DNA from: Antitrichia curtipendula
Taxonomy: Eukaryota; Streptophyta; Bryopsida; Hypnales; Leucodontaceae
DNA: 64,000 bases
Direction of reading: 5' to 3'
Assembly (NCBI GenBank): GCA_951230915.1
Contig: OX579635.1
Location: 18,042,001-18,106,000, forward strand
Within the stretch, counting starts at the first letter, position 1, and each line of letters opens with the position of its first letter. Of this stretch, positions 9,756 through 23,535 are shown piece by piece. The position numbers and the translations under genes are program-made. The notes under the pieces are model-generated. The model made no database searches. It saw nothing but the letters and a program-made list of their open reading frames with translations, and was not told the origin of the DNA.

Positions 9756-12700
9756 TATTTTAATTTACAATAAGTTCCCGTCTGAACTTCCCATGGCGAC
9801 TTTGTTTGCATGGAGAGGTGTTTTGTTCCTCCACTTGTTTCTGATGGGGATATCCAAGACGTATAATTTACAGAATTTCTCAAGCCAAGTTGCCTTGAAT
9901 GTGTTGTATTAGTCTCGTTGCGGACCTTGAAGATCATATGTTTCAAATAAAATAAAATACATTGAGAGACACTATAAGTTTGTCTTGTTTGGTATTTTCT
10001 CTTCTTGCATGTGTACATGACTCCAACCCTATTGTGGCCACAATAGTCTGATAGGCACAATATACTGACTTACCTTATTTCTATTGCAGGGTTCTAAACT
10101 TATAACATTGACTTGCACTAATTCTCAATATTTTGCTTAAGTGCAATATAATTTGGTCTCTGCTATTATCATATAATCTAAAATAGTGTGATTTCTATCC
10201 CCAAATCCATCTCATAGTCATCTACTAGTCATCCAAAATTTCCCATCTCATCCAAATGCATCCAAAACTCAAAATCCCATCATTTTATCGACAGTACTGT
10301 AAAAACACTTGCACTAATTGGAATGAGTGGAGTACCCAAAATTAGACCGGGCAGTTTTGAGTGCAAGGGTGCTCTCTAGTCTGGGTAATGCTAATAATTG
10401 TAATCTGTGGAGGACAATCAAGCCACCCATGATGACAATGCTCATGGGGATGAAATGGTAGATGAATGATGATACCGTGATGGATGTTGGCAAGGGATAA
10501 CTGTTTTACCACCTAAAGGAAGGACAAAGCCTATGACCATGTAGTCAAACTTGAAAGCCTGCCATTTTGTATCTTCCATTTTTTGGCTATTTATGAATGA
10601 AAATTTTGGTTTCATTTTTCAGAGATGAAATCACATTTCTAATGTTTTTCTTCAATTTTTTCAAATTTCTTTTGTGTAATCTCCAAATTACCATGAATTT
10701 TTAAAGAAAAATCAAAGAAAAATCATATCAAATACTAATTATGTTCAAACGTGTCGTTATGGATCTTAAACTTCAAACTTCACTAAAATGCTTATTCAAA
10801 GGGATTTTTCAAAATTTTCACTTAGAAATTACACTTAAGAAGCTTCATTTTGTTATCTTTGCTCAAAAGCAAAAGAAATTCTTTTGAATGTCAAAACCAA
10901 GTTTTAAGAAAGAAAAAAGTTCAAAGTATTGAAATACATTGATTAGTGTACCATTTTTTGGATAAACTACTCCACATAAAATCTAAAAACAACTCAAATG
11001 TCATGAACTTAATTTAATAATGTGGATACAGCATCAAAAGAGATGCATACATAAAGTAGATGAAAATTATCCATTATTCAATATGCACAAAGCCTAGTGG
11101 CCATCTAAAAGACAGGAAAAAACCTTCAACATCTTTCTAGGGTTAATTTTTCATGTTTTCTTGCTCTGTTGGGCATCATTTTATAATAGGATGATTTATT
11201 GTAGTCCCTTTGATAGTTGCATATGAATCTAATAGTCAAGATCAACAAAAAAATATGTTTTAGAGCAAATGCCATAGATTTGGGTAATTATTTTGAATTA
11301 AAAAAATTATATAGTTAAATTTTTTTTTAAATTTAAGCGTTTGTCAAATCACGTTTACCAACTTATTTAGTTATTTGGCAAAGAATATCGACTTATCAAT
11401 AGATATAATAGTTGAATTTGCATATAGGAGTCAAAAGTGCTCACTTTTTCACCACTTTGAAAAATAGTAAACGAAGACATGTCAAAGAATAACTATATGC
11501 TTTTTTTAAATATAAATTTCAGCCTAAATGGCCAACAAATTTAAATTCTTTCTAGAGTGAGATTTTTATACTATACATTGTTATTTTATTTGAAATTTGC
11601 ATAATGTATAATCATGTAAGCTACATACTTGCCATATTACAAAATTATAGGAGGAATTTTGAACATGGTGCTCAAAACTACCTGAATTGCCTAAAAAGTT
11701 TAAGGTAGCGTAATTTTTTATCCAAGCACCTTACTGGAAAAAAAACTATACCCCCACTGAGGTGGTACATATTCATACCTTGAGCATCTTACCAAAATTG
11801 ACTTTGTAGGAACCTACCCAAGATTTCTTGCATATGGTGAACGGATGTTTGGTCCTTTGGGGGGTAAACTTTGGGTCTATATTAACTATTGCTTAGTTAG
11901 TTAACTATTGTTCTGGGACTGGTTTTTTCCATTTAACATTACCATGGATTTTTTAATTAGTAATTTTATGAAGCAATAAAGTTACTTGTATCATAATTTT
12001 TAAGCATACTTTTGTATTTGCTATATATATTTTTTGCTTTTCATTTAAAAAATTCAGAATAATTTTATTTTTTACAAAAACAAATAAAATAATTAATGAC
12101 ATATAGAAGATATCCAATTACATTTTTTTGGTAAGGTAATCACAAATAAATTCATATTAAGTTTTAAAATAGGAATATAGACAAAAAAAACTTTGAAGTT
12201 TGAAAAAATAGTCATAGGCCCATCCTTTCAAAACTAACATGAAACAATAGGGGGGATTACAACAATACACCTTTTATTCTCGTGATTCATTAAAGATTTG
12301 ACGCATAGCCCTTTTGCATTGAAAAACCTTCTTAGTTAATGGAGAAAACCATTGTCATTAGAACACTTGAATACAATTGACATTAGCATTGACATAATCA
12401 AATTGATTAAGAATCAATAGTAATAGTAAAAATTAAAAAAAATGTGATTTTCCATATTAGTGTTTGATTCATAAATTTTTTGTTTATTCTGACAAGGTAA
12501 ATACATCTAATTGAGCCACCTACTTAATTGTGTCACAAATTTTGTCCTTTCTTTATTGCATAACCTCAATCTTGGAAAAGGCCTCGCTGAACAATTACAT
12601 ATATCTATAGAAAAAGATGCTAAATCCACAAATCCTTGCATGGATCACAAAAGATGCCTTTCTAATACATTTGACAATTTCTACTTCTTTGCTTACGATT

Positions 12701-13583
12701 TGAATAGTAGACCTTTTCTGAATTCAAGTCCAACTAATGAAATGAGGTATATTAAATCTAGTTTCTACTCCAATTCAAATTTTTGGAAATTTCCAAACTT
12801 TAATATTTTATTGCCATTCAAACTTTGGGCCTATCACCATGCTCAAATGAAATTTAAATTATAGAATGGCACAAAATTAGGTTTACATTATGAGTTTCTA
12901 CAATATAATGTATACATTTATGGTGAGATGATGAAATTTACTGAGTTTATTTTTCATTTGATATGAATTTTTCAAAAATGTAACAATAGTTTTTACTATT
13001 CACCAATAAGTCTTGATATTTTACAACTTCTTAAGAAAATATTAATTCATCACTAAGGAGAAGAAACTGATCCATTTGTTTTCAATGCCAAAATGGAGCA
13101 TTCCAAATGTAGGATCTTAAAGTTTAACCACATAGTCATAGGCTATAGTCTTTTAAAGGCCACTTTACACTTAGAGGCTAGGCCAATTTTCCTTAAGGCC
13201 ATCCTCAACTACCATACTCATTAGAATAAGCATTAGATGCTTTAAGAGGGCACTGAGGTTTGTTTCAAGTTTGTTCTCCATGCTATGAACCAGCCATTGC
13301 TGGCCAAAATAAAAAATAATAGTAATAATTAAAAAATAAATAAAAATAAATTTTTTAAATAGTATTATCCAATGTGGCAATCGCTTTGCCACGTTAGATT
13401 GTTGTTGTGGCTGAGTTTCCACAATTTGGAAATTCTAGGAACTCTTGGCCTTGTCAAGCATGTGAATTTCATCTAATGATTATAACATGGGTCCATTTTT
13501 CCATATGCAAATGCCTTGAGGGTAAGAAGACCTTCTAATCCAATAAAATCTAGAAAAAATTCATCCCCTCTCTCTCTTTCCAA
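9756..13583. other. Long gene-free AT-rich stretch
   Basis: No convincing gene. A family D-like block lies at about 10555-10790, and a TTAA-type right end (TTTCTAGGG then TTAA) lies at 11143-11146, so a decayed D element probably spans 10555-11146. Frames such as 9755-10060 (minus), 12511-12864 (plus) and 13171-13422 (minus) show no known motif. The last overlaps a GGCCACTTTACACTTAGAGG block related to the MITE at 13584. Confidence 0.5.
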
Positions 13584-13847
13584 GGGTGCTTACACCTAGA
13601 GGTTAGGGCAATTCCCCTTGAGTCTAATTGTACAAAATCCAATGGATTTGATTTCTTGAAAATTAAAAAAATTTATAAAAAAAAACTTTTTTTAATTGAA
13701 ATCTAGCATTGGCCCCAAGGCCAAGAATTGGCCTCCCATTTTTGGTGCACCCAATTCATCAAGCTCGGGCCTTGTCAAATCATGTCTTTTTCGAATTAAA
13801 AACCTATTCTACTAAATTGGCTTGGCCTCTAGGTGTAAGCAACCCTA
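13584..13847. mobile_element. MITE (about 264 bp) with imperfect inverted ends
   Basis: The left end AGGGTGCTTACACCTAGAGG is mirrored by the right end CCTCTAGGTGTAAGCAACCCT, 264 bp apart. Related GCTTCACAC-type ends occur at 13160, 19990, 21900 and 24190. Non-coding. The superfamily is unclear; no obvious target duplication. Confidence 0.7.
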
Positions 13848-13989
13848 ACGGTTATTTTCTAGTCATACTTGTCTTATGATTTTTTGGCACCATGAATAGG
13901 ACAACCCTAAATTTAGGTTTTTGGAATCAATATGGGCTATGCATTGCAACGCAATTAGGTCGAGCTGCCATTAGTATCCTTGTTTTTTT

Positions 13990-14755
13990 TATGATTGAAT
14001 TATGAACATGATGGACCTCACGGCCAGTGGAGTATTGATTTCCTTGGGTGGCCCTTTCCACTCCACTGCACCAGCCTAGCGATCATATTGTGAAGCTCTT
14101 GGTAAGGTGTAACTCTTACACGGCCTCACTAGGAAGCTAATTATTCGTCTCCCTTCCCTTCAGGCAAGCTGTTAGGATGTAGTTTTTTTCAATTATACCC
14201 GCATGATCATCCCTGGAAACTGATGTGAACTCGAAAGGGGAATAGGTAAATTTCGCGTAGCCGTAAGTACAGGGGGAGAGTTACCCATCACCTTATACTT
14301 GTGTACAAGGGTAATTTTGGGTAGGGAGGTGCGTACCACAATTGGGTGACAACAATCATACACACACCGTAGAGGACGGAGGGGCGACGTAAATGCTGGT
14401 ACGACTGCCCCCCAATCGTATTTGGGTAAGGTACAGGACAGTATTTACCCACTGCCATTACCTAGACACACAGGTTTGTGATTACTACACCCACCCTTGT
14501 CTTGATTTTTTTTTACCCAACTTACCCTTTGTGTTCAGTACCTCACCTGATGAGCTCTCGTAGGGGAGTATCATTACATGGCTAGAGGTAATAGATTAAA
14601 AAAATCGTCCTTTTTACCTGCCAGGGCCACAGGACTGTCCGTCAGTGAAGTTCCTTTTCTACCTTCTCTCCTTTCTTGCCTATGCTTAGATTTGACCACC
14701 TCATGTACCTGGTACGTTGTTTACGAATGAGTTGGGAGCTCTTTTGCATCCTTAA
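13990..14755. other. GC-richer low-copy island
   Basis: Its composition is clearly different from the AT-rich neighbours. It has no open frame of useful length, no repeat match elsewhere in the window and no RNA-gene fold that I can see. It could be a decayed gene or regulatory fragment. Function unknown. Confidence 0.4.
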
Positions 14756-15274
14756 AAAAAGTGGACCTCAGCCAAGCGAGACATTAAAGTCGTCATACAA
14801 AGTGGGCCCTGCAAGGTGAATTTATCCCTAAGGGAAAACACAGTTATTTTTTATTTGCCACACATGACTAAATTTGAAAATTTAGAATTCATATTTGCAA
14901 TGGAAGGTCACCAATTAGCTAGGAGTGGTGAAGAACATAGAATTAATATGGCACAAAATAGGAGATATTTATTTTACAATTTTTCTCCATAACACAAAAA
15001 ATCATCTTATAGGGTCTACTTTGTAGAATAGATTTAGTGCCTTGCCTCAACCAAAGTCAATCCTTGAATTAATTGATAAGCCCTTCTCATGTATCTAACA
15101 AAGCAGAGTACCTTTTCAACATAGAGGACGACCATTGTTTGATTAAACAATGTTATGTTTGTTTGTTGTCCTTCTTCTCTTCTTTAGAATAATTTAGCAA
15201 CTCCCTTAGATTTTCTTGTTTCATTTTATCTTATTGTTAATTATCATTATTCAACAACAATTATGGACATAATA
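14756..15274. other. AT-rich intergenic DNA
   Basis: No gene or clear element. It precedes the C4 element. Confidence 0.45.
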
Positions 15275-15930
15275 TGAATCCTAAATGCTCGAGGTCTTTT
15301 TCTAAGCTTTTTCAATTTTGTCCCCCCTCTAAATTAAAGAATAGTCAAAGTTTTGATAAGTTTCATTTTTTTGAAGATTATAAATTGTTCAAATTCAAAC
15401 TTGATGTATTATGAATCTTATAAGAAAAAAATACAAAACAATAATAGTTACAAATTGAATGATTATAATATTTAATCATGAGGTTGTTAAAACTATGAAA
15501 GTAATTTGAAGTCTATTGATCACTTTTTTCCATGTCAAATCTTAAATTGAGGCTGTAGAAAAAATATGAGGTCAAAGTATACAACAGGCATAACCACAAT
15601 CAATATGTCTCTTTTCAAAATCTATTTTACAATTCTTTTGAATGAATTTATAATATGATTCCCCCCAACCCCCCAATCATGCAAAGTAATCGAGGCTCAA
15701 TGCCAAGATCCCCTAACACTAGAAAAAATAAATTGAAATGGACACCCCTGCACAAAATTGTAAATAGAAAAATTGAAAGAATTCATTTTAAATTGGAGTG
15801 TCATGCAAAAAATAAAATTTAAAAGATATTGATCTAAAAATAATAATCAAAATATTGATTGTTCATATTCTATTTAACTACATAGTTTTGTCGACATCAA
15901 ATTCTAGTTTTTTGAGCATTTAGGATTCAA
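15275..15930 (-). mobile_element. TTAA element family C, copy C4 (diverged)
   Basis: Reverse-orientation family C copy of about 655 bp with ends GAATCCTAAATGCTCGAG and GAGCATTTAGGATTC. The flanking TTAA has decayed (TGAA left, TTCA right). The C landmarks GGACACCCCTGCACAAAATT and CATGAGGTTGTTAAAACT are present. It is the oldest-looking C copy. Confidence 0.75.
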
Positions 15931-15933
15931 GGT

Positions 15934-16370
15934 AACTACACCTAAAATCATTCAAAAAAGCATAGAATATAGTTTATATTACTAATCTATCATATCTAAA
16001 TCTTATTGGTAGAGATTATAGTCAAAATGGGATTCCAATTTCTTTCACTTGCATTTTTTGATAGAAGTGTTGAAAATAGATGTATTCAATGTCAACTTTA
16101 AACTCTTATAAATAGATACAATACATTTTGGATAAGACTTTATTGGGATTGATTTTAGATGCAAGTGACAATTAGGTGCAATTACCTTAATTCAACAATG
16201 AATCTTGACTCTCGTATAAGAAAAGAAAAAATATGTATGTATGTATTATGTGTAAATTTTTACAACTAAAAATATACAATAGATTGTATGGTGCTATTTT
16301 TTGATCACTTGTTGCAAATCGCAAATGAATCCATTGCAATTCTCTCTATTTTAGGGCAATCCTATATCAA
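15934..16370. other. Fragment with a family K end, then AT-rich DNA
   Basis: The block AAGGTAACTACACCTAAAAT at 15934-15953 is identical to the terminal inverted repeat of the element at 59041-59598. No matching right end is seen, so this is a truncated or solo end. The rest is AT-rich with no gene. Confidence 0.5.
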
Positions 16371-16375
16371 CACGC

Positions 16376-18118
16376 TCAAGCAACATCCTCAAGTAAATCA
16401 ATAGAGGGCATTCCTTTATCATAGAAGATCAATGGTACAAAACCTTTAGAGGTCAATTGTGGCGTATTGCTAAAGAGACAAAGTCCTTTAGTTGATTGTG
16501 AAACACAAGACCATTCATAATCAAAAAACAATTTTTTATCAAGTCCATTGTTTAGTACCTCATTATTTGCCTCATAGAACAAAAAACTATGCTATTTTTG
16601 TATACCATTTTCTACCACTTACATTTTTTTTAGGTTTTTTTCCTTACAAAAAATACACTTGCCTGAGTGCAAAAATCATAAATATAGTGTAATGTATATG
16701 AATATTTAGAATAGGAGATACTAAAGTCTTTGCTTGTTTTTTTTCATAATAAAATCCTTTAAATGTGGAGAAAATGGCAATATTAACATTGTATCAGGAA
16801 CAAAGAATGTATAGCCCATTGACATAATCTAATGGAGTTTTTAAAAACACATTAGGCTTCAATTATTATTTTAAAATATTCTTTTAGAGTAAATGGTCAT
16901 AAAAGCAATTCATATAATACATATATACATCCAAAATCTGAATTTTTGAATTTTTGATATGAGGATGTTTTGGTACATCAATAAAAGTAGAACAATGTTG
17001 TTCATTTAAGATTTACAAAAATCTTGATCCTAAAAAGATTAACCTTCAATAAGTTCTTTCACTATTTCAAGCCTAAAACTTTACTTGTGTTAAATTTTTG
17101 CTTTTATCATTTTCATTAATCCAACTATAGAATCTTTTTGCAAATGTCGAAGCACATCCTCTCAAAATAACCATATTTTAAAACCTCAACAATTGCAAGA
17201 TCATCTAAAATTAAAAACAAGAAAATTTAAACCCATCTAAAGGGTAAAATTTCATCATTTAATTTTTTCATTAAAAAACACATATATAATACAACTTGAG
17301 GAAAACAGTTTCACATTGAAGAAATAAGTTAAGATAACTTACATAGAGAAAATGTGACAATAAATGCTTCATATTCATCAATGTTATTTTAGTTGAAGGC
17401 TATTGAATTAACAAACTCACCAATCGTTATCAATACATCAATACATCCAATCATAAAAAGTAGGTGAAAATCATACATTTTCCTAATTTGAATTTTTATT
17501 TTATAATTTCCAACTAGACTGTTGTTTGATAAATTGATCAAATCTTGAAAAATGAATGCAAAGAGTGATAATGAAGTAGGGCTCCTTTGCTCTCTTTGTT
17601 ATTAGTGATGTCTAATTGAAGAGTTTTAGCCTTTATTTCAATCATAGAGACTTTGGCAAAAATAGTTTTATGTGGATATTGGATTCCTAAAAATTGGTTG
17701 GCATTACACACATCACGAAAATAACACAAATCTCTTTGTTGATGTAGTTTTATGGGTATATCTTCATAATTGAGAGAACATAAGCTAACATGCTATGGGA
17801 ACATGGGGACCATCTTTCTTGTTTCCATTCAGAAGGGCATCAATGAAACTTTAGGAAGTTACTGGCTTTGCAGTAAGGATGCATGCATCTTGTGAGTCAT
17901 ATTATTCACCTTTGCAAGAGGTGACTCTAGGTATTCAATGAGAAGAAGAGCCATCATGTATTTCACAAATCCTTTCTTGAATTTGCAATGCTTTATATCC
18001 TTATAAAAGATGTCCTCACGGATAATAAGTCCATTGAGTAAGCGAAGTGAGAAAATCATGTAGACATTGTACATGTCGAGAGGATGTCCATCATGGGGTT
18101 CTTCTGGTAAACAACTAT
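16376..18118 (-). pseudogene. Possible decayed coding region, identity unknown
   Basis: Three short minus-strand frames (16376-16582; 17538-17729; the non-repetitive part of 17859-18203) have somewhat protein-like composition. Examples are GLCLFSNTPQLTSKGFVPL and IREDIFYKDIKHCKFKKGF. They could be remnants of one retroelement or gene broken by stops. I recognise no family and the reading is weak; the alternative is chance frames in AT-rich DNA. Confidence 0.15.
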
Positions 18119-18133
18119 GTGTATGTGTGTGTG

Positions 18134-18182
<49 letters not shown>
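18119..18182. repeat. (TG)n then (AT)n microsatellite
   Basis: A short GTGTGT tract followed by about 45 bases of uninterrupted AT. It produces a spurious tyrosine-isoleucine run in the minus-strand frame. Confidence 0.97.
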
Positions 18183-18184
<2 letters not shown>

Positions 18185-19983
18185 TCTTGGGCCTTGTAGT
18201 CAATGAAGCAATAGGCCAACATCACTATTAGTGCCTCTTAATTTTGGACTTCATATTGTGTTTGTATTCCTAGGTCTTGCATAAGGATTGCATGAGTTTG
18301 AAAATGAGTGCGAGCACTTGGGCACAACATTCTTGGACAAGTCAAGCACTTGGGATGTCAAAAAATTTGGGTTGTCTGGTAACGAAAGCAAAAAAATCAA
18401 TAAGAATTTATATAGGTACACATAAAAAGTTGGATTTTATAGAGTACGTATTTTAAAGTAAAATGTCGTGGATCTTCCTGATTATGCCGTTAACGAGGCC
18501 AAGCAAGGAAAACACATTCATAGTGAGATGACCTTCATTCCTTTATAGAGCTTTAAGAATGGAAACAAATTGTGGCTTTTGGGGGAGGGACAATCAATTG
18601 GATGTCTAACCTAAAGGTTTATTTGTTGTATGAGTTGGTCACAACAATGATTATGCATAGTTGACTAGTCTTCTTAATGTTGTGCTCAATGATGTGGTAG
18701 ATGATTGCGCTCTTAAGGTCGTTTGGGTGCACAAAAAATGCTAAATTTTTACAACTATTAGACAACATGTAATGAAATATGAAATAATGAAATATGAAAT
18801 TGTAATCACATTTTTTGAAAAATGAATATGAAAAAGACATTCATAGGTGCTTGCAAAATGAAGTTTGAAAAAATAGTCATAGGCTTGTCTTTTGAGGGTT
18901 AAAAGTCTCTAAACTTAAGTTGTCCGCATGGAAGTTTCGGCAACTTTGAACTCGTTATGGTAGACTTAGGAGGGATATGCTGACCAATGTATAACCTACT
19001 GTATGTTGGCCTATATATTTGTCAATACAAAATCTCCAAAGATCTGGATTGCATTGCTTGCCTATGAAAAAATTTTGACTCTCTCATTTTATTTATTTTT
19101 AATTCCGGTTATTAATGTATTTTTTAGAAATTAATTTAATCCCAAAGGTTTCTATTGGTTCCCCTAAAAATCTTTTGAGCTCCCTCAATTAAAAAGACAC
19201 TTTAGGCATCAATTTTAATTGTGTACCATTGAAATTCTATTATTTTTCTTGTGGATTCAAAATTTTGTTTATTTTTGTCTTAGCTACATTTCACCATTTT
19301 AGTCATGACTTCAATGTTAGTTGTGGTTTGAAACAAACCTTATAGTTATAGTTACATTAAACCCTATATTTGTCAATACAAATTCTCAAAGGCCACTCTA
19401 AAAACTTGGCTGAATTAAAGTTGGCTAAACTAATTCCGACCTAATGGTCATCATTGGAATAAGCTTTTTGGTTGAAATATAGGATTTATCAATATTATAA
19501 ATTTGAATAATATAAATTAGGGCTTTTGCTACTCTCTGCGCTATGAGAATGCCCAATTGAAGGTCTTGAAGCCCCTTTTGGGGGTTGAAAGACCTTGACA
19601 ATGGGAATTTTCACTTGGCTATTGGAGCTTGAAAAGCATTAGATTTCTACGGGAAACCAATTTTTTATTGATATTCTTCATCTATTCATTTATAGTTCTA
19701 CTTAAAATATATAATTTTTTTAAAATATTGACAAATCATTTGAAAAAATGAATTTGTAACCATAGAATACTGATTTTGTAATTTTAGAATGATACAATAG
19801 AAAAAAATGCACCATGGTGTTCAGTACTTAACGTAAATCTATGAAGACCTATAATCACATCTTTGCAATTGAAGTTTTGGAAAGTATGAATTAATCATGT
19901 TGGACTTTGGAGGTGTATGTTGACCAACAATAGGCATTAAACTCTATATTTATCAATGTAGATCCAAATCCTATGGTTGCAAA
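18183..19983. other. Gene-free AT-rich stretch
   Basis: No gene. The segments near 18880-19420 and 19870-19980 share diverged blocks with 22420-22900 (for example CTATATTTGTCAATAC; phrases around GTTGACCAA). This indicates an unclassified dispersed repeat. Confidence 0.45.
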
Positions 19984-20165
19984 GTGGAACCTTTCAACTC
20001 TGAGGGCCGCTTTACACTATGGCCAATCAAGTCGAGAGGCCGTGCCCAAACTTTGGGTAAAAGTCCAAAGAAATGCTCATTAAAGAACCCATTTCATTGG
20101 ACTCTTGACCATAGTTTGGGCACGCCTCTCAACTTGGATGGCCATGCTGTGAAACCTCCAAAGGC
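19984..20165. mobile_element. Foldback-type MITE, TTCACACT-end group
   Basis: The left part GCTTTACACTATGGCC and AGAGGCCGTGCCCAAACTTT is mirrored by TAGTTTGGGCACGCCTCTCA and GATGGCCATGCTGTGAA. This gives a hairpin-like structure of about 170 bp. Related pieces are at 21710-21925 and 24190-24550. An 81-residue frame across it (19984-20229) is an artefact of the repeat. Confidence 0.65.
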
Positions 20166-20204
20166 CAAGTCCAAAGTCCAAACCTCACCCGTATGTCAAT
20201 TTTT

Positions 20205-21640
20205 TCAAGCAAAAGATAAAAAAGCATGAGAGAAGAGTCCAAAGTGGCCTTGGAACCCCCCCACAGCACATGCTCTTATCATCAAATAAGGAATATGAAG
20301 GGTATAAATGGAATAAAAGGGTGGCATTGAAAGGAAGTAGGTTAAGGGAACTAGATTCATTGAATGCAAAGACTCCCCATTGTAATGGTGGAGACTAGAT
20401 TTCAAACCCCAATGGTGACAAATAACAAATAACAATTTTTTCTGGAACATCCTTGGAACGGGCACCTATCTAATCACTTCTAGACATTTTTGAGTCCAGC
20501 ACAAAACATACAACTCATAGCCTATGCAGTCCTTATTGGGACATCTTATGATTTTTGGCTTATAGCTTCATATAGCTATAAGTATGTTTTGTAATCTAAA
20601 ACTTCCTAAATATCTCATGGAAGAATCCTTATATAGCATTGACAATATAACTTTGAATCTATCCATGCAAGGTATGCTAGCCAGTGAAGGTAAGACAATA
20701 CAAATTGTACTAGTTCTGTAGAAGCGCAATACCTTAGTTAATCTCACAGATTGTGGAAGACTACATATTATTCAAAGTTCAATAGACTACTATAGCATGA
20801 GTTTCATGGTATAGAAAAAATAGAAGCTTTGTTGAAAATTGCTCCTAGAGGGTGTGGACCTCACCTGTGCCCATCCCACAACATGCCAATACATTGAAAT
20901 GTTAGTGAGGAAACAACATGTGTCTGCAGCCCACAACGCTTGTTATCACTGTCACTAGGAGAAAAAATCATCATGCTACACAATTCTTAATCACATCCAA
21001 AGCTCTTCTATAAACCTAGTGATAAGTAGGATGTTGTGATGCTGAAGCTACCAGTTTCCCAATCTCAGTGCTCCCACTGCTCTCCACCGTCAATGTTCAC
21101 TGTAGCAGATTGCTAGTTCTACTAAGCATTCATAGAGCTCACTTGTGACCACGATAGGAAGTCAGTTCTTTGGTCATACACACCCAAAAAGGCTAATGAG
21201 CTTAAGCTATTTCAAGTTTTGGATCTCACTCTGTTTTTTCAGAGTTTCGGCTTCTTTACTGGTCCTGCATTTAACTATGTCTGCAGAATTTCGGCTTGGC
21301 TCATTAAGCATCCAGCTCATGCAACTCATTATAAGGCTCTGCTCAATGACAGTTTTTAAACAGCTCTTTGAGAGAGGTGTCTTTGCCATCTGAAAATGGT
21401 GGCTTATTTTCCATTAATACTTGCTGATTGCTAAATCCAAGTAGATTTGCATATAATTTTTTAGAAATTTTGAGATTGTGGGTTTAGGATCAGAAACTTC
21501 ATTTATGAAGTACATTTATGTTGTCAGCTCTCCATCAAGTATGTAGTCCTTTCATTTTTGCTCCAATTTTTTCATCTATTCTTATAAGAAACAAGAATAT
21601 TTTCCGAATCTAAAACTTGAAGCATTGTTCTTGCAAAGAA
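20205..21640 (-). pseudogene. Possible captured gene fragment, identity unknown
   Basis: This segment is less AT-rich and lacks copies elsewhere in the window. On the minus strand the frame 21389 down to 21207 (60 residues) starts just after a TTTTCAG, which could be a splice acceptor. It ends in a lysine/glutamate-rich stretch (SKEAETLKKQSEIQNLK) that could be coiled coil. No domain is recognised. Stops in all frames outside this piece suggest a fragment or pseudo-exon rather than a gene. Confidence 0.18.
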
Positions 21641-21709
21641 CAAATGACAAATAACAAATAACAAAGTGTGTGAAAAGAGAACAAATCTGATTTTCTAGGA
21701 AAAAATTCA

Positions 21710-21925
21710 ATGGACTCTTGATCATAGTTTGGGTCTCCATTTTTGCTCGATCCAAACTATGGTTGAGAGTTCGTCAACATGTAGTTAATTTTCTAATTCA
21801 ACGGACTCTCGACTCTGCCGTCTAATGTGAAGGGTTGAGAGGCCGAACTTTCAAGAATTCATGGATTCCTGGAATTTAATTGGTGGAAATCGACGGCCTC
21901 TTGACCCTATGCCGTAGTGTGAAGC
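21710..21925. mobile_element. MITE, TTCACACT-end group
   Basis: It contains GACTCTTGATCATAGTTTGG and its inverted counterpart CCAAACTATGGTTGAGAGT, and ends GCCGTAGTGTGAAGCAACCC. It shares these blocks with 19984-20165 and 24190-24550. Boundaries approximate. Non-coding. Confidence 0.55.
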
Positions 21926-23535
21926 AACCCTCATTTTTTTTTCAAATTAAAATTTTTATGGCCTTGGTTTTCAGAATTAATTGAACCTCAAAGGTTTCTA
22001 TTAGTTCCCTCAAGATACTTTTCAACTTTTTCAATTGAAAAAACAAAGTGGGTGAAATTTTAGTTGTATGGTCAAAATTTCCCAAATTGGCTAAGCCAAT
22101 TTCAACCTAGAGGTCACCATTGGAATTATATAATAATTTGAACTTCAGATCTATAACCATGGAGTGTTGGCTTTTTAATTTTAGAGTGAAGTGACAAAAA
22201 AAAATTGCACTATGATCTACACTATATTGTAAACCTATGGGAAAATTTCCAGATTTTCAAGCATGAATTGCATTTCATTTTCATTTTTTATTTTTTAATT
22301 AAAAAATTTACTATAATTCAAAATTTTCAGAAAAGAATTTAAATTTTCTATGACTAATAGAAGACATTCATTCACGTACTTAAAATATAAATACAAAAAT
22401 CACATTCATAGGTACTTACAAATGGAGTTTGGAAAAGTGGTAATACGCTTGTCTTATGAAGGTTATAAATCTATAAACTTCAATTGATATTGACGTCTTG
22501 ACAATTGTGAACCCGTTATAGTAAACTTTACTACTAGTTGACCAATAGCCAATGTTGGATACTATATTTGTCAATACCTCAAAGATTTGAATCTCATTGG
22601 ATTGACTTCAATACCTTTCAACTTTCATAATTAAGTATTTTAAATTCTAATAACTTTGGACTTTGTTTTACAAATGAATTGAACTCCTAAGGCCAAAGTT
22701 TTTCACTGGTTCCTTCAAAATCTTTTGATCTCCTTCAATTGAATAGACATTGTGAGCTTCAATTTTAGTCTTGTGACTTTGAAATTTCATTATTTTTGTT
22801 TTGACTTCATCACACCATTTTGTCCTAGCTTCATTATATCATTTTGGTCATGGCTTCAACTTTAGTCATAGTGCCTCAAAGGCACTCCATGGTTGCAAAG
22901 TGAATCATGTATAAGGTAGAAGCACCCATTCCTATGAATTTAAGCAATTCATCATAGTTGGAGACACCTTTTACTAGATTTTTCTTTTCTTTTTAGTATT
23001 GACAATTGAAAATCATGAATTTAAAATATAAATAAATAAAATGTATAAAGCATCTATTTTGTGAATTTTCCAACAAGAGCTCCCTATGGCACCTAAATCA
23101 ACATTTACCTAGTAAAGCTGCCTTAGTATATCCACCAACTACATTTAAATATGGGGACGATTTCAAGGTACTTTGGGGACCATTGTAAAGGAACTCTATA
23201 GTGAATCAATGGATACATGGACTTAAATGAGTGCTTCTATTTTATGTCACTTAAATTTGAAAGGTCACTCCAAAATTAGCGTGAACCAATTCCAACCTAA
23301 ATCAAAAATTGTCATTGTGTTGCCATCAATCAATTAATGCCCATTCATTAATTCCTACTTGCAAATTCATCATCAACACCCCCATCTTACACAATGCAAT
23401 AAAATATACAAAATATATAATTCAAGTGACGTTTACATTAGGATTTGAAATATCATTCACTTCAAAAATAAATAAATAAATAATTACCGTTTTATAGCAA
23501 AGGGTGACATTTGAAGAAAGGAAACCTCATTGGTG
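21926..23535. other. Gene-free AT-rich stretch
   Basis: It contains diverged copies of the blocks seen at 18880-19420. No gene or complete element can be supported. Confidence 0.45.

Noticed and set aside
17859..18203. Frame with long Tyr-Ile and His-Thr runs
   Set aside because: The runs are the AT and TG microsatellites; only the non-repetitive remainder is mentioned, at low confidence.
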